The notes: generated by a model not told the origin, from the letters alone. DNA of 64,000 nt from Acheta domesticus (GCA_031308135.1 JAHLJT010008756.1:129163750-129227749); one strand, 5' to 3'. Positions 11,736-23,566 are shown, numbered from the stretch's first letter. Translations and numbers: made by a program.

Positions 11736-12424
11736 CACGTTCGAACCCGCAAACTTAGATGTATCAACCCAATACGCTAATCGACGCCACAATAACTTAT
11801 AATTAATTTAGTTCCCAATATTTGTTATTTATAATTCGTAAAAAGATTAACAGCGGTATGTTACTTGGCCAATTTCAAGCGCTGTGAATGATTGTCATTT
11901 GTCTCGTTGGAAACCAAATCTCCCGTTCATCTGAATGTGAGAAGGAATTTCCTCCTTTTCAGACTCCTCGCCTTTAGTCCCCTTCATCTGAAATAACGTA
12001 CAATTAACTGATAAATAAAAATTATTACAGTATTTTTTCTTGTTATTATGGTGCATTTTCATTCAAAAATAAAACCTAGACAACATAAAAACACTGAGCT
12101 CAGAACAAGAATGTTTAAAAACTATCAACTTATTTAAATCGAAGTTACGGTTTATCACCGGACTTTACGTCACTAACCTCACCGCTTAACCTCACTTGGG
12201 CCCAACTGTCCTCAGTTAACTCCATCTTGTTACGCCCTATGATACCTTAACTCTAGCCTCAGCTTCATCTCTCGGACGTGGCTTGTAAGCCCATTGCGCT
12301 CTACCGCTGTGACTCGTAAGTTGGTGGCGACATTTGAACCATATTATTGGTAGGGAGGTTTAGAGGTGGTCAGGTGGCACTTTAATAGCGATCTATAGAT
12401 CTATTACGAAGGTGCTTCTCTTGG
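11736..12424. other. mostly unrecognised; possible tRNA-like SINE scraps
   Basis: CACGTTCGAACCCGC near 11738-11753 reads on the minus strand as a box-B-like GCGGGTTCGAACG. No full SINE could be delimited. Confidence 0.3.
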
Positions 12425-12600
12425 TATGCAAGTAGATACGTTCACACTACATACAAATAACATATTCGCAGCAAGAGAACTTGGAAGGAATCGAGTTTTG
12501 AATGTGCTATATGATGGACGATATGTACCCCACCATGCCACAACACTAGACCAAATATTCATATTCAAGGCGGGATTCGAACCCATAGACCCTTCAGATT
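12425..12600 (-). repeat. possible tRNA-derived SINE fragment
   Basis: On the minus strand TATGGGTTCGAATCCCGCC (near 12568-12590) is a perfect box B/T-arm sequence preceded by a GC-poor tRNA-like body. There is no intact cloverleaf, so this is not called a tRNA gene. Confidence 0.4.
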
Positions 12601-12704
12601 GTTATTGTCGCTTTCCTATTTCACATCACTACGGGACCCAAAACATAATTTGGAATTTAATTTGGAAAACGAAAAATTCGCTACCCGGGAGACGCCGCGT
12701 CCTG

Positions 12705-12890
12705 TTCCCCGATTTAAACGTAGTGGCACTTCAATGTTACGAACTGGATGGTGAGGGGAACACTGACACCCAGTTGGGGGCTTCTGTACGACTTAAATTT
12801 TTGGTTCCGGAACTCTCGATGGGATCATAATGTCCCCCTCTTTTTCCAAGCCGTGACCTTGAAGTGCCACTACGGTTAAATCGGAGTGTA
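12705..12890. repeat. inverted-repeat element
   Basis: CGATTTAAACGTAGTGGCAC followed by TTCAA at the left pairs with TTGAAGTGCCACTACGG followed by TTAAATCG at 12859-12885. The arms are about 25 bp across a 125-bp loop; MITE-like, with no target duplication identified. Confidence 0.55.
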
Positions 12891-13038
12891 GACACTGTTG
12901 TCAAAATTTCGACCGACATAGCCACATTCCTCAGAGCGAAATGCAATTCGCCACGAGGAAGGTCAAAGTGTGACCGCCGAAACGTCTACTGTGCCTAAGA
13001 GTGCAAGTCTCCTAGAGATCCAAGTATCAATTGACTCC

Positions 13039-13282
13039 TATGCTGCGATTTGCCCCTCAAGGCCACTCAGATCCCATCTTCGCGATGGAATATGTCACGG
13101 CATTTCGCGTCTTTCTCGGTCTTGCCGGTAGAAGTCGCATGATCGCAAGCACTACTTGAAACAATCGGGATCACGCGAAATCTAGCGGAACGACTGAGAA
13201 AGATACGAAATGCCGTGACATATTCCATCGCGAAGATGGGATTTGAGGGGCCTTGAGGGGCAAAGGAAGAACAATCGCAGTA
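13039..13282. mobile_element. palindromic MITE-C, copy 1
   Basis: Begins TATGCTGCGATTT and ends AATCGCAGTA. Internal mirrored GATGGAATATGTCACGGCAT and ATGCCGTGACATATTCCATC arms; TA at both borders. Confidence 0.75.
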
Positions 13283-13319
13283 TTCTGCGGAAGCCTAAGC
13301 TTTCCGACTTTGAAAGGAT

Positions 13320-13752
13320 GCCTCGGTGATCGAGGGGTTAGCTTACTGGCCTCTGATCCCCCAGTGCGCGGGGAGTGGGAGTCCGGCCGAGGTGCCCGGA
13401 TTTTCGAAGGGCGGAAAATCCACAATAGCGATATCACACTCGTGGCATGTAAAAGATCCCTGGTGGTACGCTCGGCAAAATTAAATCCCTTCGACAACAC
13501 CCCGCCCGAACGAGATCTCACCTTCTACCAACCAGACGGTTGGGATTTAGTGAAATGAGACCGACATCTGGCGGAGAAACTGGGAGTCAAATCCCAGGCG
13601 CATATAGGGGACCGCCCACAAGGTGCGCCTGCTCGACAAAGGTCCCCAAAGCAGCGTCGGGAGTAGGCTCTCGAGGAAGGCGGGGTCGAAAAACTCGGGT
13701 GCGGAACAACTCAGTCTCCCCGCTAATAGCCCCATGCGATAAATAATAAATC
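13320..13752 (+). mobile_element. SINE-C: tRNA-like head with a LINE-type 3' tail
   Basis: The head GATCGAGGGGTTAGCTTACT followed by GGCCTCTGATC resembles a tRNA 5' half with box A. The middle carries TCGTGGCATGTAAAAGATCC. From about 13564 to the AATAAATAAT-type tail it matches 60815-60985 (GGGGACCGCCC, GGGTCGAAAA, CAGTCTCCCCGCTA). This is the layout of a SINE that borrows a LINE 3' end. Confidence 0.6.
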
Positions 13753-13832
13753 CAACTTTGAAAACATTCACACCTACGTCGCCTCGCAAGCGAGAGGCAG
13801 GCGCAGAGGCCTGTCCAGACGCGCTGCAGGGG

Positions 13833-14076
13833 CAGGGGCGGTCCAGCCGATAATTTTGGAGGGGACCATCATAGATTTTTTATTAAATAATAGATTAGAT
13901 TATTTAATAATATTATTTTTCTAGTGTATATACGATAATACACAATATTACTTTCTTAAATAATGACATAATTCTAACATTAATAAATATTTAAATCAAT
14001 GTTGTCAAATAAAAGAAGGAGACAAACGAAAACTCTAGGTCTTTGGGGGTGGATCCACCACTGTGCACCGCCCTTG
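13833..14076. mobile_element. hAT-like MITE
   Basis: Starts CAGGGGCGGTCCAGCC. An AT-rich body ends AAAACTCTAGGTCTTTGGGG, then GGTGGATCCACC. The copy at 50277-51018 shares both ends (CAGGGGCGGCTCCAGCC and CGAAAACTCTAGGCC). No clean 8-bp duplication was found. Confidence 0.5.
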
Positions 14077-14108
14077 GATCCACCACCCCTTGGATCCACC
14101 ACTGTGCA

Positions 14109-14643
14109 CCGGGAGAGATGGCTCAGTGCATCAACCTGATGTCACTGCAGTCCCTCTGACCGGGAGGTCCTAGGTTCGAGTCCCAATAGCGGCACGATTT
14201 TCGACTCTAGGTTGTCAGCTAGGTCGAATTCAGTCGCTGTCTGGAGGAGAATTCTGGCGGTCGGCTGTTCTGATCGGTAATTTTCCGTGGTTTTTCAGAT
14301 CAGCACTAGGCGAATGCCGGAGCAGTACCCTAAAAAACGGGCCACGCACCACGCGCGATCTTTCCTTCTTCTTCCTTGTCCTATCCATTCCTCTTACACA
14401 CCCACTTACACAAACATGCACTACACTACCACACGTGCCGGAAGACCGGTCTGGAGCTTCCAGCTTGTCCCGGCTGGGGTGGTACCCCGCTGATGCGAGA
14501 TACCTGGTTGAGGGGAAAACCCCGCTAGTCGACGGTAGGTCGGCGCTAGATCATCGCCACCTCCCGAGAAACACACGCACTACACTTACGGGACTAATGA
14601 CCTAAGTAGTTGACGCGCCCGGAAACACGAATCAACCAATCAA
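14109..14643 (+). mobile_element. SINE-A, full length (535 bp)
   Basis: The tRNA-like head has box A (ATGGCTCAGTGC) and box B (GGTTCGAGTCC). It is followed by the body (GGAGGAGAATTCTGGCGG, TTTTCCGTGGTTT) and the 3' domain ACGGGACTAATGACC / GTTGACGCGCCC with an ATCA-type tail. An 11-bp target duplication, ACCACTGTGCA, flanks it at 14098-14108 and 14644-14654. Confidence 0.88.
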
Positions 14644-14654
14644 ACCACTGTGCA

Positions 14655-14883
14655 TGGGCGGCCCGGGGGCAACGGATGGCTTGCGTCGCACGTGCGTCAG
14701 CGCACAGCCACCGGCCTTCGCCGCCCCTGCGCGCGCCGCGTTGTTTGCGGATGGGCCGGCGCGGCGGCGAAGGCCGTCGCCATCGACGCGGCCGCGACCC
14801 CTGCGCCCACGGGGCAAGGCGGAAGCTGCCCCCTGCTTCCGCCCCCGGGCCCGGCCCGCGGGGAGACTCTTGCCTAAACATCA
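14655..14883. other. GC-rich unique patch in intron 1
   Basis: High CpG content and several overlapping open frames on both strands with no domain or splice support. It could be a fragment of a former CpG island; nothing coding is claimed. Confidence 0.35.
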
Positions 14884-15429
14884 GGGAGTTTTTGTGCTGT
14901 CGATCACTATCACGGTAAGCACTAGCGATCTTCTGCTCATGCGCAGTTCAAGTTTCACATCACTTTAGTGCATCTGCGCATGCGCAGAAGATCGACTATT
15001 CGACGTGGCAAAAACTAGTTTTTGCACGCCATAACGGGCAGCACTATCCATCTTCCGCGCATGCGCGGTTCAAGTTTCACGTCACTGGGGAGTTTTTGCA
15101 CCCCTCGAAAGTTTAGTACTATCGATCTTCTGCTCATGCGCAGTGCAAGTTTCGCAACCCTTTAGTGCATTTGCGCATGCGCAGAAGATCAATAGTACTT
15201 ACCGTTCGAGGTGGCAAATACTCCCTACTTTTGGGCATCTGCGCATGCGTAGAAGATCGATAGTGCTGTCCGCTATGGCGTGCAAAAACTAGTTTTTGCC
15301 ACCTCGACCGTTCAGTACTATCGATCTTCTGCGCATGCGCAGATGCACTAAAGTGATGTGAAACTTGAACTGCGCCTGTGCAGAAGATCGATAGTGCTTA
15401 CCGTTCGAGGTGGCAAAAACTCCCTATTA
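14884..15429. mobile_element. cluster of MITE-D arms with TGCGCATGCGCA palindromes
   Basis: Eight related arms of CTGCGCATGCGCAGAAGATC type in alternating orientation, with GGGAGTTTTTGC ends and AAACTAGTTTTTGC links. This reads as nested or concatenated copies of the 150-bp element at 17936. Perfect TGCGCATGCGCA occurs at 14975, 15172 and 15330. Confidence 0.7.
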
Positions 15430-15635
15430 TAGTGCGATTTTTATAACTTTGGCCCTCAAGCCCCTATGTCGACGATGGAATATCACATGGAATTTCGTGT
15501 CTTTCTCTCTCGTGCACATCATCGCAAGCACTGCTTGATACGGTCGCGATCATGCGATATGCGACTAAGAAAGACGCGAAATACCGTGACGTATTCCATC
15601 GTGAAGACGGGACTTATTCCATCGTGAAGACGGCA
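15430..15635. mobile_element. palindromic MITE-C, copy 2
   Basis: TATAGTGCGATTTTTATAAC start and mirrored CGATGGAATATCACATGG / CCGTGACGTATTCCATCG arms. It directly abuts the MITE-D cluster; the right arm is partly duplicated (TTCCATCGTGAAGACGG twice). Confidence 0.65.
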
Positions 15636-15675
15636 GCCCGGTTGCTCAGTCTCTCGAAGATACCCACGATGTTAC

Positions 15676-16226
15676 ACCGGTAAAGGTGGCTCAGGGCATC
15701 AACTGATGTCACTGCAGTGCCTCTGACCGAGAGGTCCTGGGGTTCGAGTCCTGAAGGTGGCAGAATTTTCGACGCTAGCCAGATAGATAGGTCGAGTTCT
15801 GTCGCTGTCTGGAGGAGAATTCTAGCGTCTGGATGATCTAAATGGAAGTTTTCCGTGGTTTCGTCGATCAACACCAGTCGAATGCCGGAGCAGTACCCTA
15901 CCAAGCGGGTCACGGACCAGCGCGATCTTTTCTTCCCATTCCTTGTCCTATCCTATCCCCTTACACACACTTACTCTAACATACACTACACTAAAACACA
16001 TACCAAGCGAGCGGCTGTGTGCTTTGAGCTTGTCTCGGCTGGAGAGGTGCTCGTTGTTGGGAGATACCTAGCTGGGTCAAAAACCCGCTAGCCGACGGTA
16101 GGTCGGCACCGAACCTCGCCATCCAACGGGGCAAGATGGTCGCCACCCCTCTAACAAAGCCACACACTACACTTACGGGACTAATGACCTTAGTAGTGGA
16201 CGCGCCCGGATTCACTAGTAATCAAT
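15676..16226 (+). mobile_element. SINE-A, full length
   Basis: GGTGGCTCAGGGCATC box A, GGGTTCGAGTCC box B, and the complete body and 3' domain. Target duplication CCCACGATGTTAC (15663-15675) versus CCCACGACGTTAC (16227-16239), one mismatch. Confidence 0.85.
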
Positions 16227-16239
16227 CCCACGACGTTAC

Positions 16240-17447
16240 TCTCAAATGAGTGTTCTGTGAGAGACGACATGAATTGCAGGTACCTGGATTCGTCCAAGTG
16301 GATTCAGTTTCGCCCGAACAGCCACCTCAATAGGGGAAACTGAGGAGAGTTATCTCGACCGCGGAGTGATTAGTACATGCAATGATTTTTTTTAGTTATT
16401 TCACGATGAAATTAAACACATTGAATTACCCTCAATTAGATGAACAATGTTGAAGCCATTTTGCTGAGAGACGCTTTGTTAGTGCACAGCGAATTTCTTC
16501 GGGGTTTCTCTTCTTTTATGAATTATTAATCTATTATGATTTATTTATTTATTCTCTTCTTATATTTTTTTATATATTGTTCTTAAAGAGAGACGAACCT
16601 CTCTCTATTTCAAAGCATTGGCGAAAATGTTTGATGGCGAAAAACATTATACAACGCAAATTTATGAATTGAAATTGGTGTGCTTATTAGTGCGACAGTC
16701 CCTATCGTGGCCCAGCCATCATGCGCGACTGATCAGCGCCGTTTAGTCGCGATGACGGAACCTTTGTCAGCTCGCCAGCCAGCCGCATGAATTGCAATGC
16801 GCTTGCTGTCTGTCAGTGACGTTAATGACTCCCGACTTTACAACTTCGCTTCGAGTCTTGGAAATGCGAAATCAATTAGATGGCAATCGGGCAGCAACGA
16901 AATTGGAAAATTACACAAATCAATGGGAATCTGTATCTGAGGCGGACGCGGTAAGGGAATTACGTTTTACCAATGTGTTGAGGAATACGCTGGCCAGTTT
17001 TTTTCGCAAGAAATGACTCAGCCGCTGTAATGTCTTCACTTGACAACTCCCAGCTGGTAGCTCCTTGCTTGAGTGGGGTCTTGCACATCTTTTTGGGGAG
17101 TGCAAGGGTGACGGCGCACAGCCGTCAATGGTGCTGATATTTCGACGACTGCGCGCGCGCTACGTGGATTTGAGAATGGGGCATGAAAGCTTCAGAGCCC
17201 AACCCGGATCCTGAAAATCCTCGGGCTTGATACTCGCAGAGCCGCATACGGCTTTCATCAGGTCACGCAGTCATCCCTGTAGAGCAACATGGCTCAGTTT
17301 GTAGAAGACGATTAAAAACACAGAACGCTTGGAGAGGTCGTCGAGACTGGATCGGAAACGTTCTTAATTCGGCGAGTAGTGAATTGGTTATTGTATGTTT
17401 AAGTTTCATGAATAAATTTGAGACACTTTAGAAATGTAAGACGAGGA
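16240..17447. other. no recognised feature
   Basis: Mixed composition, including a T-rich stretch at 16500-16590 and GC-richer sequence at 16690-17290. Frames here are short and lack domains. Confidence 0.35.
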
Positions 17448-17795
17448 TTGACTGATTGATTGAATAGTGATTCTAGGCACGTCAACAACTAATGTCATTA
17501 GTCCCTTAAGAGTAGTGCATGCCTTTTATCGCGGGAGGTGACAGAGATCTTCCCTTGCTGGATAGCGAGATCCAACACCGACCTACGTCTGCTGATTGGG
17601 ATTTTCCCCAACAACCCTCCAGCGGAAAGCTACGATTAGAGCAGCCGTCCCTAGAATTCTACTCCAGACAGCAGCTGAATTCAACCTAGCTGACAAGAGG
17701 GTTGCAGATCATGCCACCGTCGGGACACGAACCCTTGGACCTCCCGGACAGGGGAATTGCACTGACAACAGTTGACGCCTTTAGCCAACTTTGTT
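17448..17795 (-). mobile_element. SINE-A, internally deleted copy
   Basis: Reverse orientation: starts with the (GATT)n tail complement, then GTCAACAACTAATG and GTCATTAGTCC. The middle pyrimidine-rich block is missing. A decayed tRNA head is at the right. Confidence 0.7.
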
Positions 17796-17935
17796 GGTGT
17801 GTAAGACGAAGACACTTACCTAACAAATATGCTATTTGTTGAGAAACGTGTATTATGAAGAGCGGTTAGAACAGTTTGCGGGTTGTCAATTGATGATATT
17901 TAAGGTAACTTTCAGAAGTGTGAGATAACACGATG

Positions 17936-18085
17936 TAATAGGGAGATTTTGCCCCCTCGAACGTTAAGCACTGTCGATCTTCTGCGCATGCGCAGATGCA
18001 CTAAAGTGATGCGAAACTTGAACTGCACATGCGCAGAAGATCGATAGTGCTTAAACCTTCGAGGGTGCACAAACTCCCTATTATA
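17936..18085. mobile_element. MITE-D, single 150-bp copy
   Basis: TAATAGGGAGATTTTGCC and AAACTCCCTATTATA ends with mirrored CGATCTTCTGCGCATGCG arms around an ACTAAAGTGATG centre. A perfect TGCGCATGCGCA lies at 17983-17994. Confidence 0.75.
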
Positions 18086-18924
18086 TCGTACAACCGTAGC
18101 ACTGGGGCGGGTCAAAGTGGCAAGAGAACGGACGACGCCACCCGAGGCGCAAGGGTGGGGTCAAGGCGTCGCACTGGATGAGCAGATGGCAAAATCATGG
18201 CGAAAACCTCAAAAATAAAAGTTTGTTTTGGGAACTTATGACTATCCTACTCGAAAGAGGAATGTTTCGTATCTGTTCTGGAAGTATGAAGCCTAATCCC
18301 TGACCCTGCTGGGCGCTGTAGACGCCTGAATTTGGAATACGTGGTCATCGGTTTTCTGGGGTCACAGAAGATAGGCTGTGGTTTCTAATATGTATTGTAT
18401 AAAGACGTGCTCTAAAATATTTTTTACTATATTTCTCAATCATTGACGACCCTATTGGTGGTAAGTAAAACAATAATTATGTTAATATAATGCAGATTAC
18501 AATAATGTGTAATCAAAGTAATAGGGTACAAAATATAACTAGCATAAAAGTTATATATAACACCTGAAAATTTATAGAGAAATTTAGCTTATTTAATATT
18601 CATTCAATTAAAGGAAAATTTGGCTGCGTGTCGCTGAAGATTTCTTGTTTTACGACATATTTCCTATGAACGTATATATCTCGCAGCGGCAACGTGCATT
18701 GCTGAAATGAAACGAAGCATTCGGTCCGGGATTTTGTATTAATATACATACATATTAGTACAAAATCGGGATACATATTAGTATTAGTATAATTGAAATT
18801 AGCGACCTCGAAAACCTCCAGGTGGAACTTGGTAATTAATTTGTTGTCGTTTGAGGTTTTGGCCACATTTTCGCCATCTGGTCACACTGTGCGTCGGTGC
18901 ACTCTCTTCCCGAGAATTACCCAG
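18086..18924. other. no recognised feature
   Basis: AT-rich below 18400; an 88-codon minus-strand frame (18600-18866) has no domain. Confidence 0.35.
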
Positions 18925-19215
18925 GGTTCGTGCGGGCGGTTTCGACTCGAGATGCATAGCTAATTAACCATTGTATGGAAAAGAATTCTAGCGGCCGGCT
19001 GCTACCTGGTAGTTTTCCGTGGTTTCTCCTACTCACCCTCTCAGCCGGACAAACGCATTGGTATCCCGACATCTACGCATCCCGGCCCGTGGCTCGGCGT
19101 TTAGGATACTGGTCCGATATTCTTCTGGTATTGATCAGAAAAATCACACAAAGCTACCGATCAGGGTAGGCGGCCGCTAGAATTTTCCTCCAGTCGGCGA
19201 TAGGATTCGATCCAG
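18925..19215. repeat. two SINE-A body fragments in inverted orientation
   Basis: 18950-19040 matches the plus-orientation body (GAATTCTAGCGGCCGGCTGC, GTTTTCCGTGGTTTCTC). 19130-19212 matches the same body reversed (GGCGGCCGCTAGAATTTTCC). Confidence 0.6.
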
Positions 19216-19341
19216 CTAAGAAGCTTGTGTCCGAAATCCCTCCCGGCCGTCCTAGGACCGCTCGATCAGCGATGCTGCAAAGCCAGAGCAAAGGTTGCAG
19301 CTGAGCTTCCCTGTCGGTGCGCGAGTCTCCGAACGCACAAC

Positions 19342-19597
19342 TATACTGCGATTTCTCTAACTTTGTCCCTCAAGGCCCCTCAAATCCCATCTTCGCGAGG
19401 GAATATATCACGGCATTTCGCATCTTTCTCAGACGTTCCGCTAGATTTCGCACGATCGCGACCGTATAAAGCAATGCTTGCGATCATGCGACTTCTACCG
19501 GCAAGAACGAGAAAGACGCAAAATGCCGTGACATATTCCATCGCGAAGATGGGATTTGAGTGGCCTTGAGAGACAAAGTTAGAGAAATCGCAGTATA
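19342..19597. mobile_element. palindromic MITE-C, best-preserved copy
   Basis: Identical terminal inverted repeats, TATACTGCGATTTCTCTAAC plus TTTGTC, at both ends. Mirrored GGAATATxTCACGGCATTT arms; TA-flanked. Confidence 0.85.
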
Positions 19598-19691
19598 ATT
19601 CAGTGACGGAAATACATTTGAGGCGTTGTTTTTTCATCGTATGTGTTTATTTGGGCATAAAGCTTTTTCGGTCGCATTGAGGTCATCTTTA

Positions 19692-19797
19692 GTGCAATTC
19701 TGAGGCGGCTGTGAGCATTTGTGCAGACAAGACAGCCTGTCTTGCTGTCTAGCTGTCTTGTCTGGACGGAGGCCCACAGCCGCTTCAGAATTGCACG
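19692..19797. repeat. 105-bp hairpin element
   Basis: GTGCAATTCTGAGGCGGCTG pairs with CAGCCGCTTCAGAATTGCAC across a loop that itself holds GACAAGACAG / CTGTCTTGTC. MITE-like. Confidence 0.6.
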
Positions 19798-19807
19798 CAA
19801 TATAACG

Positions 19808-19966
19808 TAAATTTTTGCCTAGAAATCAACTTTTCAAACCAACTTTTGAGTGCTTATTGCGGCTTAACCATTCGGAATAACCACGTAGTCTATTAGACAA
19901 AATATACTTAGAATTGTCTTAAGAGCTTATTTTCCAAGTTTCGACGTTTCCTCCCCGGACACTCTG
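19808..19966. mobile_element. MITE-B, one arm only
   Basis: Matches the right arm of the element at 21096 and ends CTCCCCGGACACTCTG followed by TATATGTGCGCGTGCGTGCG, a TA/TG repeat. Confidence 0.7.
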
Positions 19967-20239
19967 TATATGTGCGCGTGCGTGCGTGCGTCAGCCAAAA
20001 AACCACGAAAGGGCAAACTTAACAGCCTGCGAGAGTGCACGGCGGCACGTGGGAAGTGACAAGAGCTCCTTTGATGGAGCTCGTCCGAGCCACAGCGCGG
20101 CTTCGCCAGCGGTCGCTGCATCACGGGAGGTGCGTCCGCACCGACGGAATCGCAGGAGTTTCAACGAGTTTTCGTTGTTATTGTTTCCTTGCAGCTAAAT
20201 AATGCCTATTCCTCAATTATTAGTGCCGGGCTACACTTC

Positions 20240-20452
20240 GGTTTTTATTTCTTGGCGCGTGGGGGCCTGTCTACACGATGGAATATACCACGGCATTTCG
20301 CGTCTTTCTCGGTCGTGCTGCTACATGATCGCCAGCACTGGTCAATCTGGTCGCGATCATGCGACATCTAGCGGCACAACAGAGAAAGACACGAAATGCC
20401 GTGAGATATTCCATCGTAAAGATAGGCCCTCAGGCGCCAAAAAATAAAAACC
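20240..20452. mobile_element. palindromic MITE-C, divergent subtype
   Basis: The core arms match family C (GATGGAATATACCACGGCAT). The termini differ: GGTTTTTATTTCTTGGCGC pairs with GGCGCCAAAAAATAAAAACC. Confidence 0.65.
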
Positions 20453-21095
20453 CAAGTATATGATTACCAGATGAAAATGGGCGTAAAGAAGGGCAAATGA
20501 GTTTAAAATACAGGACAAAAGCAGAACTTATTAAAACAACGGCTAGTAATAGATACGTACGTTTGGGATTTGGAAACTAAACACACTGCTTCTTCAGTAA
20601 TGCGACCATCTTTGAAGTTATTGTATTTCGCCTCCAGCTCAGTAGTAAACGTACACCTATTTCTTTTCATTATACCATACAGAGAACTTTTTCGATAAAG
20701 CATAAACTATGCTGAAATTGACACAAAACGTTTCGTTCAAACCATGCGTGGAAGTGGTGACATGTTTCTTCCTGTTTATTTCTACCAGTGTGAAATTTAA
20801 AATTCACTTAGAAAGATATTCTCACGGCTTACTAGATAAGGAGTGTGAAACGAAGCACAGACGAATGGAGACTATCGATTTTAAACATGCTAAGGACCAC
20901 GAAGCAACGTTGACACACGGCACACTAACTTATTGTCAAAAAGATTGCAGTAAAGAAAGTAAGCAAATGTAACTTTAAAAAACCATAACATTAGTTTACG
21001 GTGCTTGTAAAGACGATCGCTATTTGTAACACGAAAATACGGACAATTTGCTGATTTTGGAAAATAAGTACGGATGCCAGGACAATTGATAAATA
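20453..21095. other. no recognised feature
   Basis: An 87-codon plus-strand frame (20709-20972) has no domain or splice support; otherwise AT-rich. Confidence 0.35.
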
Positions 21096-21650
21096 CAGGT
21101 GTCCGGGGAGGAAACGTCGAAACTTCGAAAATAAGCTCTTAAGACAATTCAAAGCATATTTTGTCTAATAAACTACTTGGATATTCCGAACGGTTGAGCC
21201 GCAATGAGCACTCAAAAGTTGGTTTGTAAAATTGATTTACAGGCAAAAATTTGCATTATGGAAGCATAGAAACACTTCAGAAACATGTAAATTGTTTATT
21301 ATTTACAAAAGAAATGAGTATATTTGCTCAGACAGGAAAATTAAGTGAGAAATAAAAAAACACTTGAATTGTATAAATTGGATGCTTTTTTATTTCTGGG
21401 TTAATTTTTCTTTCTGAACAAATATACTAATTTCTTTTGTAAATAATAAACAATTTGCATTTTTCTGGAGTATTTCTAGGCTTCCATAATGCAATTTCTT
21501 GCCTAGAAATTATTTTTTCAAACCAACTTTCGAGTGCTTATTGCGGCTCAACCATTCGGAACATCAAGGTAGTTTATTAGACAAAATATGCTTAGAATTG
21601 TCTTAAGAGCTTATTTTCGAAGTTTTGACGTTTCCTCCCCGGACACCCTG
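21096..21650. mobile_element. MITE-B, full-length palindrome (mariner-like termini)
   Basis: CAGGTGTCCGGGGAGGAAAC at the left and GTTTCCTCCCCGGACACCCTG-type sequence at the right, flanked by TA on both sides (21094 and 21651). The element is one long hairpin with about 270-bp arms, including AAACAATTT / TTTACAAAAGAAAT segments. Confidence 0.85.
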
Positions 21651-22077
21651 TACATATCCATGTCCTGCTAAATACGAACATTGGTAACCCAGGCACAGGA
21701 ATCGCATTTGGTAAGATGACACTGAGTAAGATCATCAATGTTTACGTTTTAACGCAAACGTAGACGTCTTCAAAAATGTGTCGGAGGTGCTTTGTTGACG
21801 AGTGACTGTTACACATCTTCACGGATATCTGTACCAAAATTTGAGAATCTACGGATATGAGTTTCTTAATCTTCCAATTGATCCGACATTTTCTACCACG
21901 TTTCCCTCTCGTTCATTCAAAGCGCTTTACACGCTTGGCCGAGAACTACACGCTTCACGCACAGACTAATGACGATACATTAATGATAATTATTACACCG
22001 TGAGATCGTCGTGTTGACTTTCGGAGACGGCCTCCCGGCGCGGTGGTGGCGCGAAATTCCACGTACAAGAGACGCTA

Positions 22078-23566
22078 ATTACTAGGGGCGAATTTTAATG
22101 AAATGTCTTTTTTTCTTTTCACTTTAGAACAATGCCGTTTATCATAGAAATTCATTTTATACCATGACAAAAGGAAATTATTTATTTTTATATGTCATTG
22201 TTTGCATTTTTCGTCGGTTTCGACCAACAAGGCTTTTTTTACCTTTTCCCGTCATTTTTAATACATGTTTGTTGATTTCATCGATTTTAATATCATTTTA
22301 ATGGTAGTTCAAATAATATTTACAGCATGCAAAAAATGTTCACCACACAATTTCGGAGTAGCCTGTTTGAGTTCTTCGCTCAGAAACTGTACTGACAATC
22401 GTTGTATGTGATCTAAGGTGCCTGAAACCCCTATTAGCGCCATTGTCGGTCGGCCTATTATCTATCTAAAGACAGAGATTTTCTGGTAAAGAACACTCCA
22501 AATTAAAAGTTGCTGAGTTCACTTGAACGAAAAGAAGAAACCTCGATTCCTTTAGTAACATTTCCAACAGCTTGAGTTCTTCATGCGAACTGGTTTTGAT
22601 CACATATTTACGTCATTTCTCTTGGATTTTAGGTCATTTTAAAAACATGTTAAGAGTATTTTATTGATCATTTTTGGGGATTTTTAGATCATCAAAATCC
22701 ATCCCTACTAATTGCATTGTAAGCTACTTCACACGCATTTCCCGCAGCAGTATTCTATGAAAGCAACAATGGAGAAAACTCAGGCTGTGGAAATGACATA
22801 ATAATGACAACGTATGAACTGGACCCAATATTGTACAATAATAATAATAATAATATAACAATATAATAATAATATAATAATAATAATTAAGGGTTCACCC
22901 TTTAATTATTGATGACCTAAAATATTGGCAAAAATTATCAATACATCTGTTGATCAAACATTGCCAAATTCAATACATCAAATGTTATTAGAATGTTTTA
23001 AAAATGCCATAAAAGCAAAGAAAAATTACGTAAAATGTGATGAAAACCAGTTCAGATGAACGGCTTAAGCTGCTAGATATATTACTGAGTAATCGAGGTT
23101 CTTCGTTTCGTTCAAGTGAAGTCAGCTTGAAAACTTTTAGTTTGGAATATTATTTATTGGGAAATCTCTGTCTTTATCTATCCCGAAATCGGCTGACCCG
23201 ACAATGGCGCTGATAGGCGTCACATGAACTTGTGTCGGATTACATACTTAAAACAGTTGACATCACAATTTCTTACAACAGAAGAAATCAAATAGGCTAC
23301 AAAGTACTTCTGTGGATAATAAAGTTACATCTCGTAAATATTATTTGTAGTAAGTACCATTAAAATGATATTAAATTCAAACGAATCAGAAAAAATGCTT
23401 TAAAAATGATGGAAAAAAAATATTACTCGAAATCGACCAAAAATTCACAAAAATGTCATATAAAAATGAGTAATTTGCTTTTATTATAACATACATTAAT
23501 TTCTACACTAAACGGCGTTGTTTTAAAGTTGATTTCATTAAAATCCGCCCCCTCACAATACTAATA
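22078..23566. mobile_element. 1.5-kb foldback element (family G)
   Basis: AGGGGCGAATTTTAATGAAA at the left and TTTCATTAAAATCCGCCCCC at the right open two arms of about 700 bp that are reverse complements throughout (for example GGCGCCAATGTCGG-type versus CCGACAATGGCGC). An AAT-rich centre (22838-22895) contains TTAAGGGTTCACCCTTTAA. Confidence 0.75.

Noticed and set aside
14109..14200. tRNA gene
   Set aside because: Box A and B are present, but the sequence continues as a repeated SINE body with target duplications and no intact cloverleaf.
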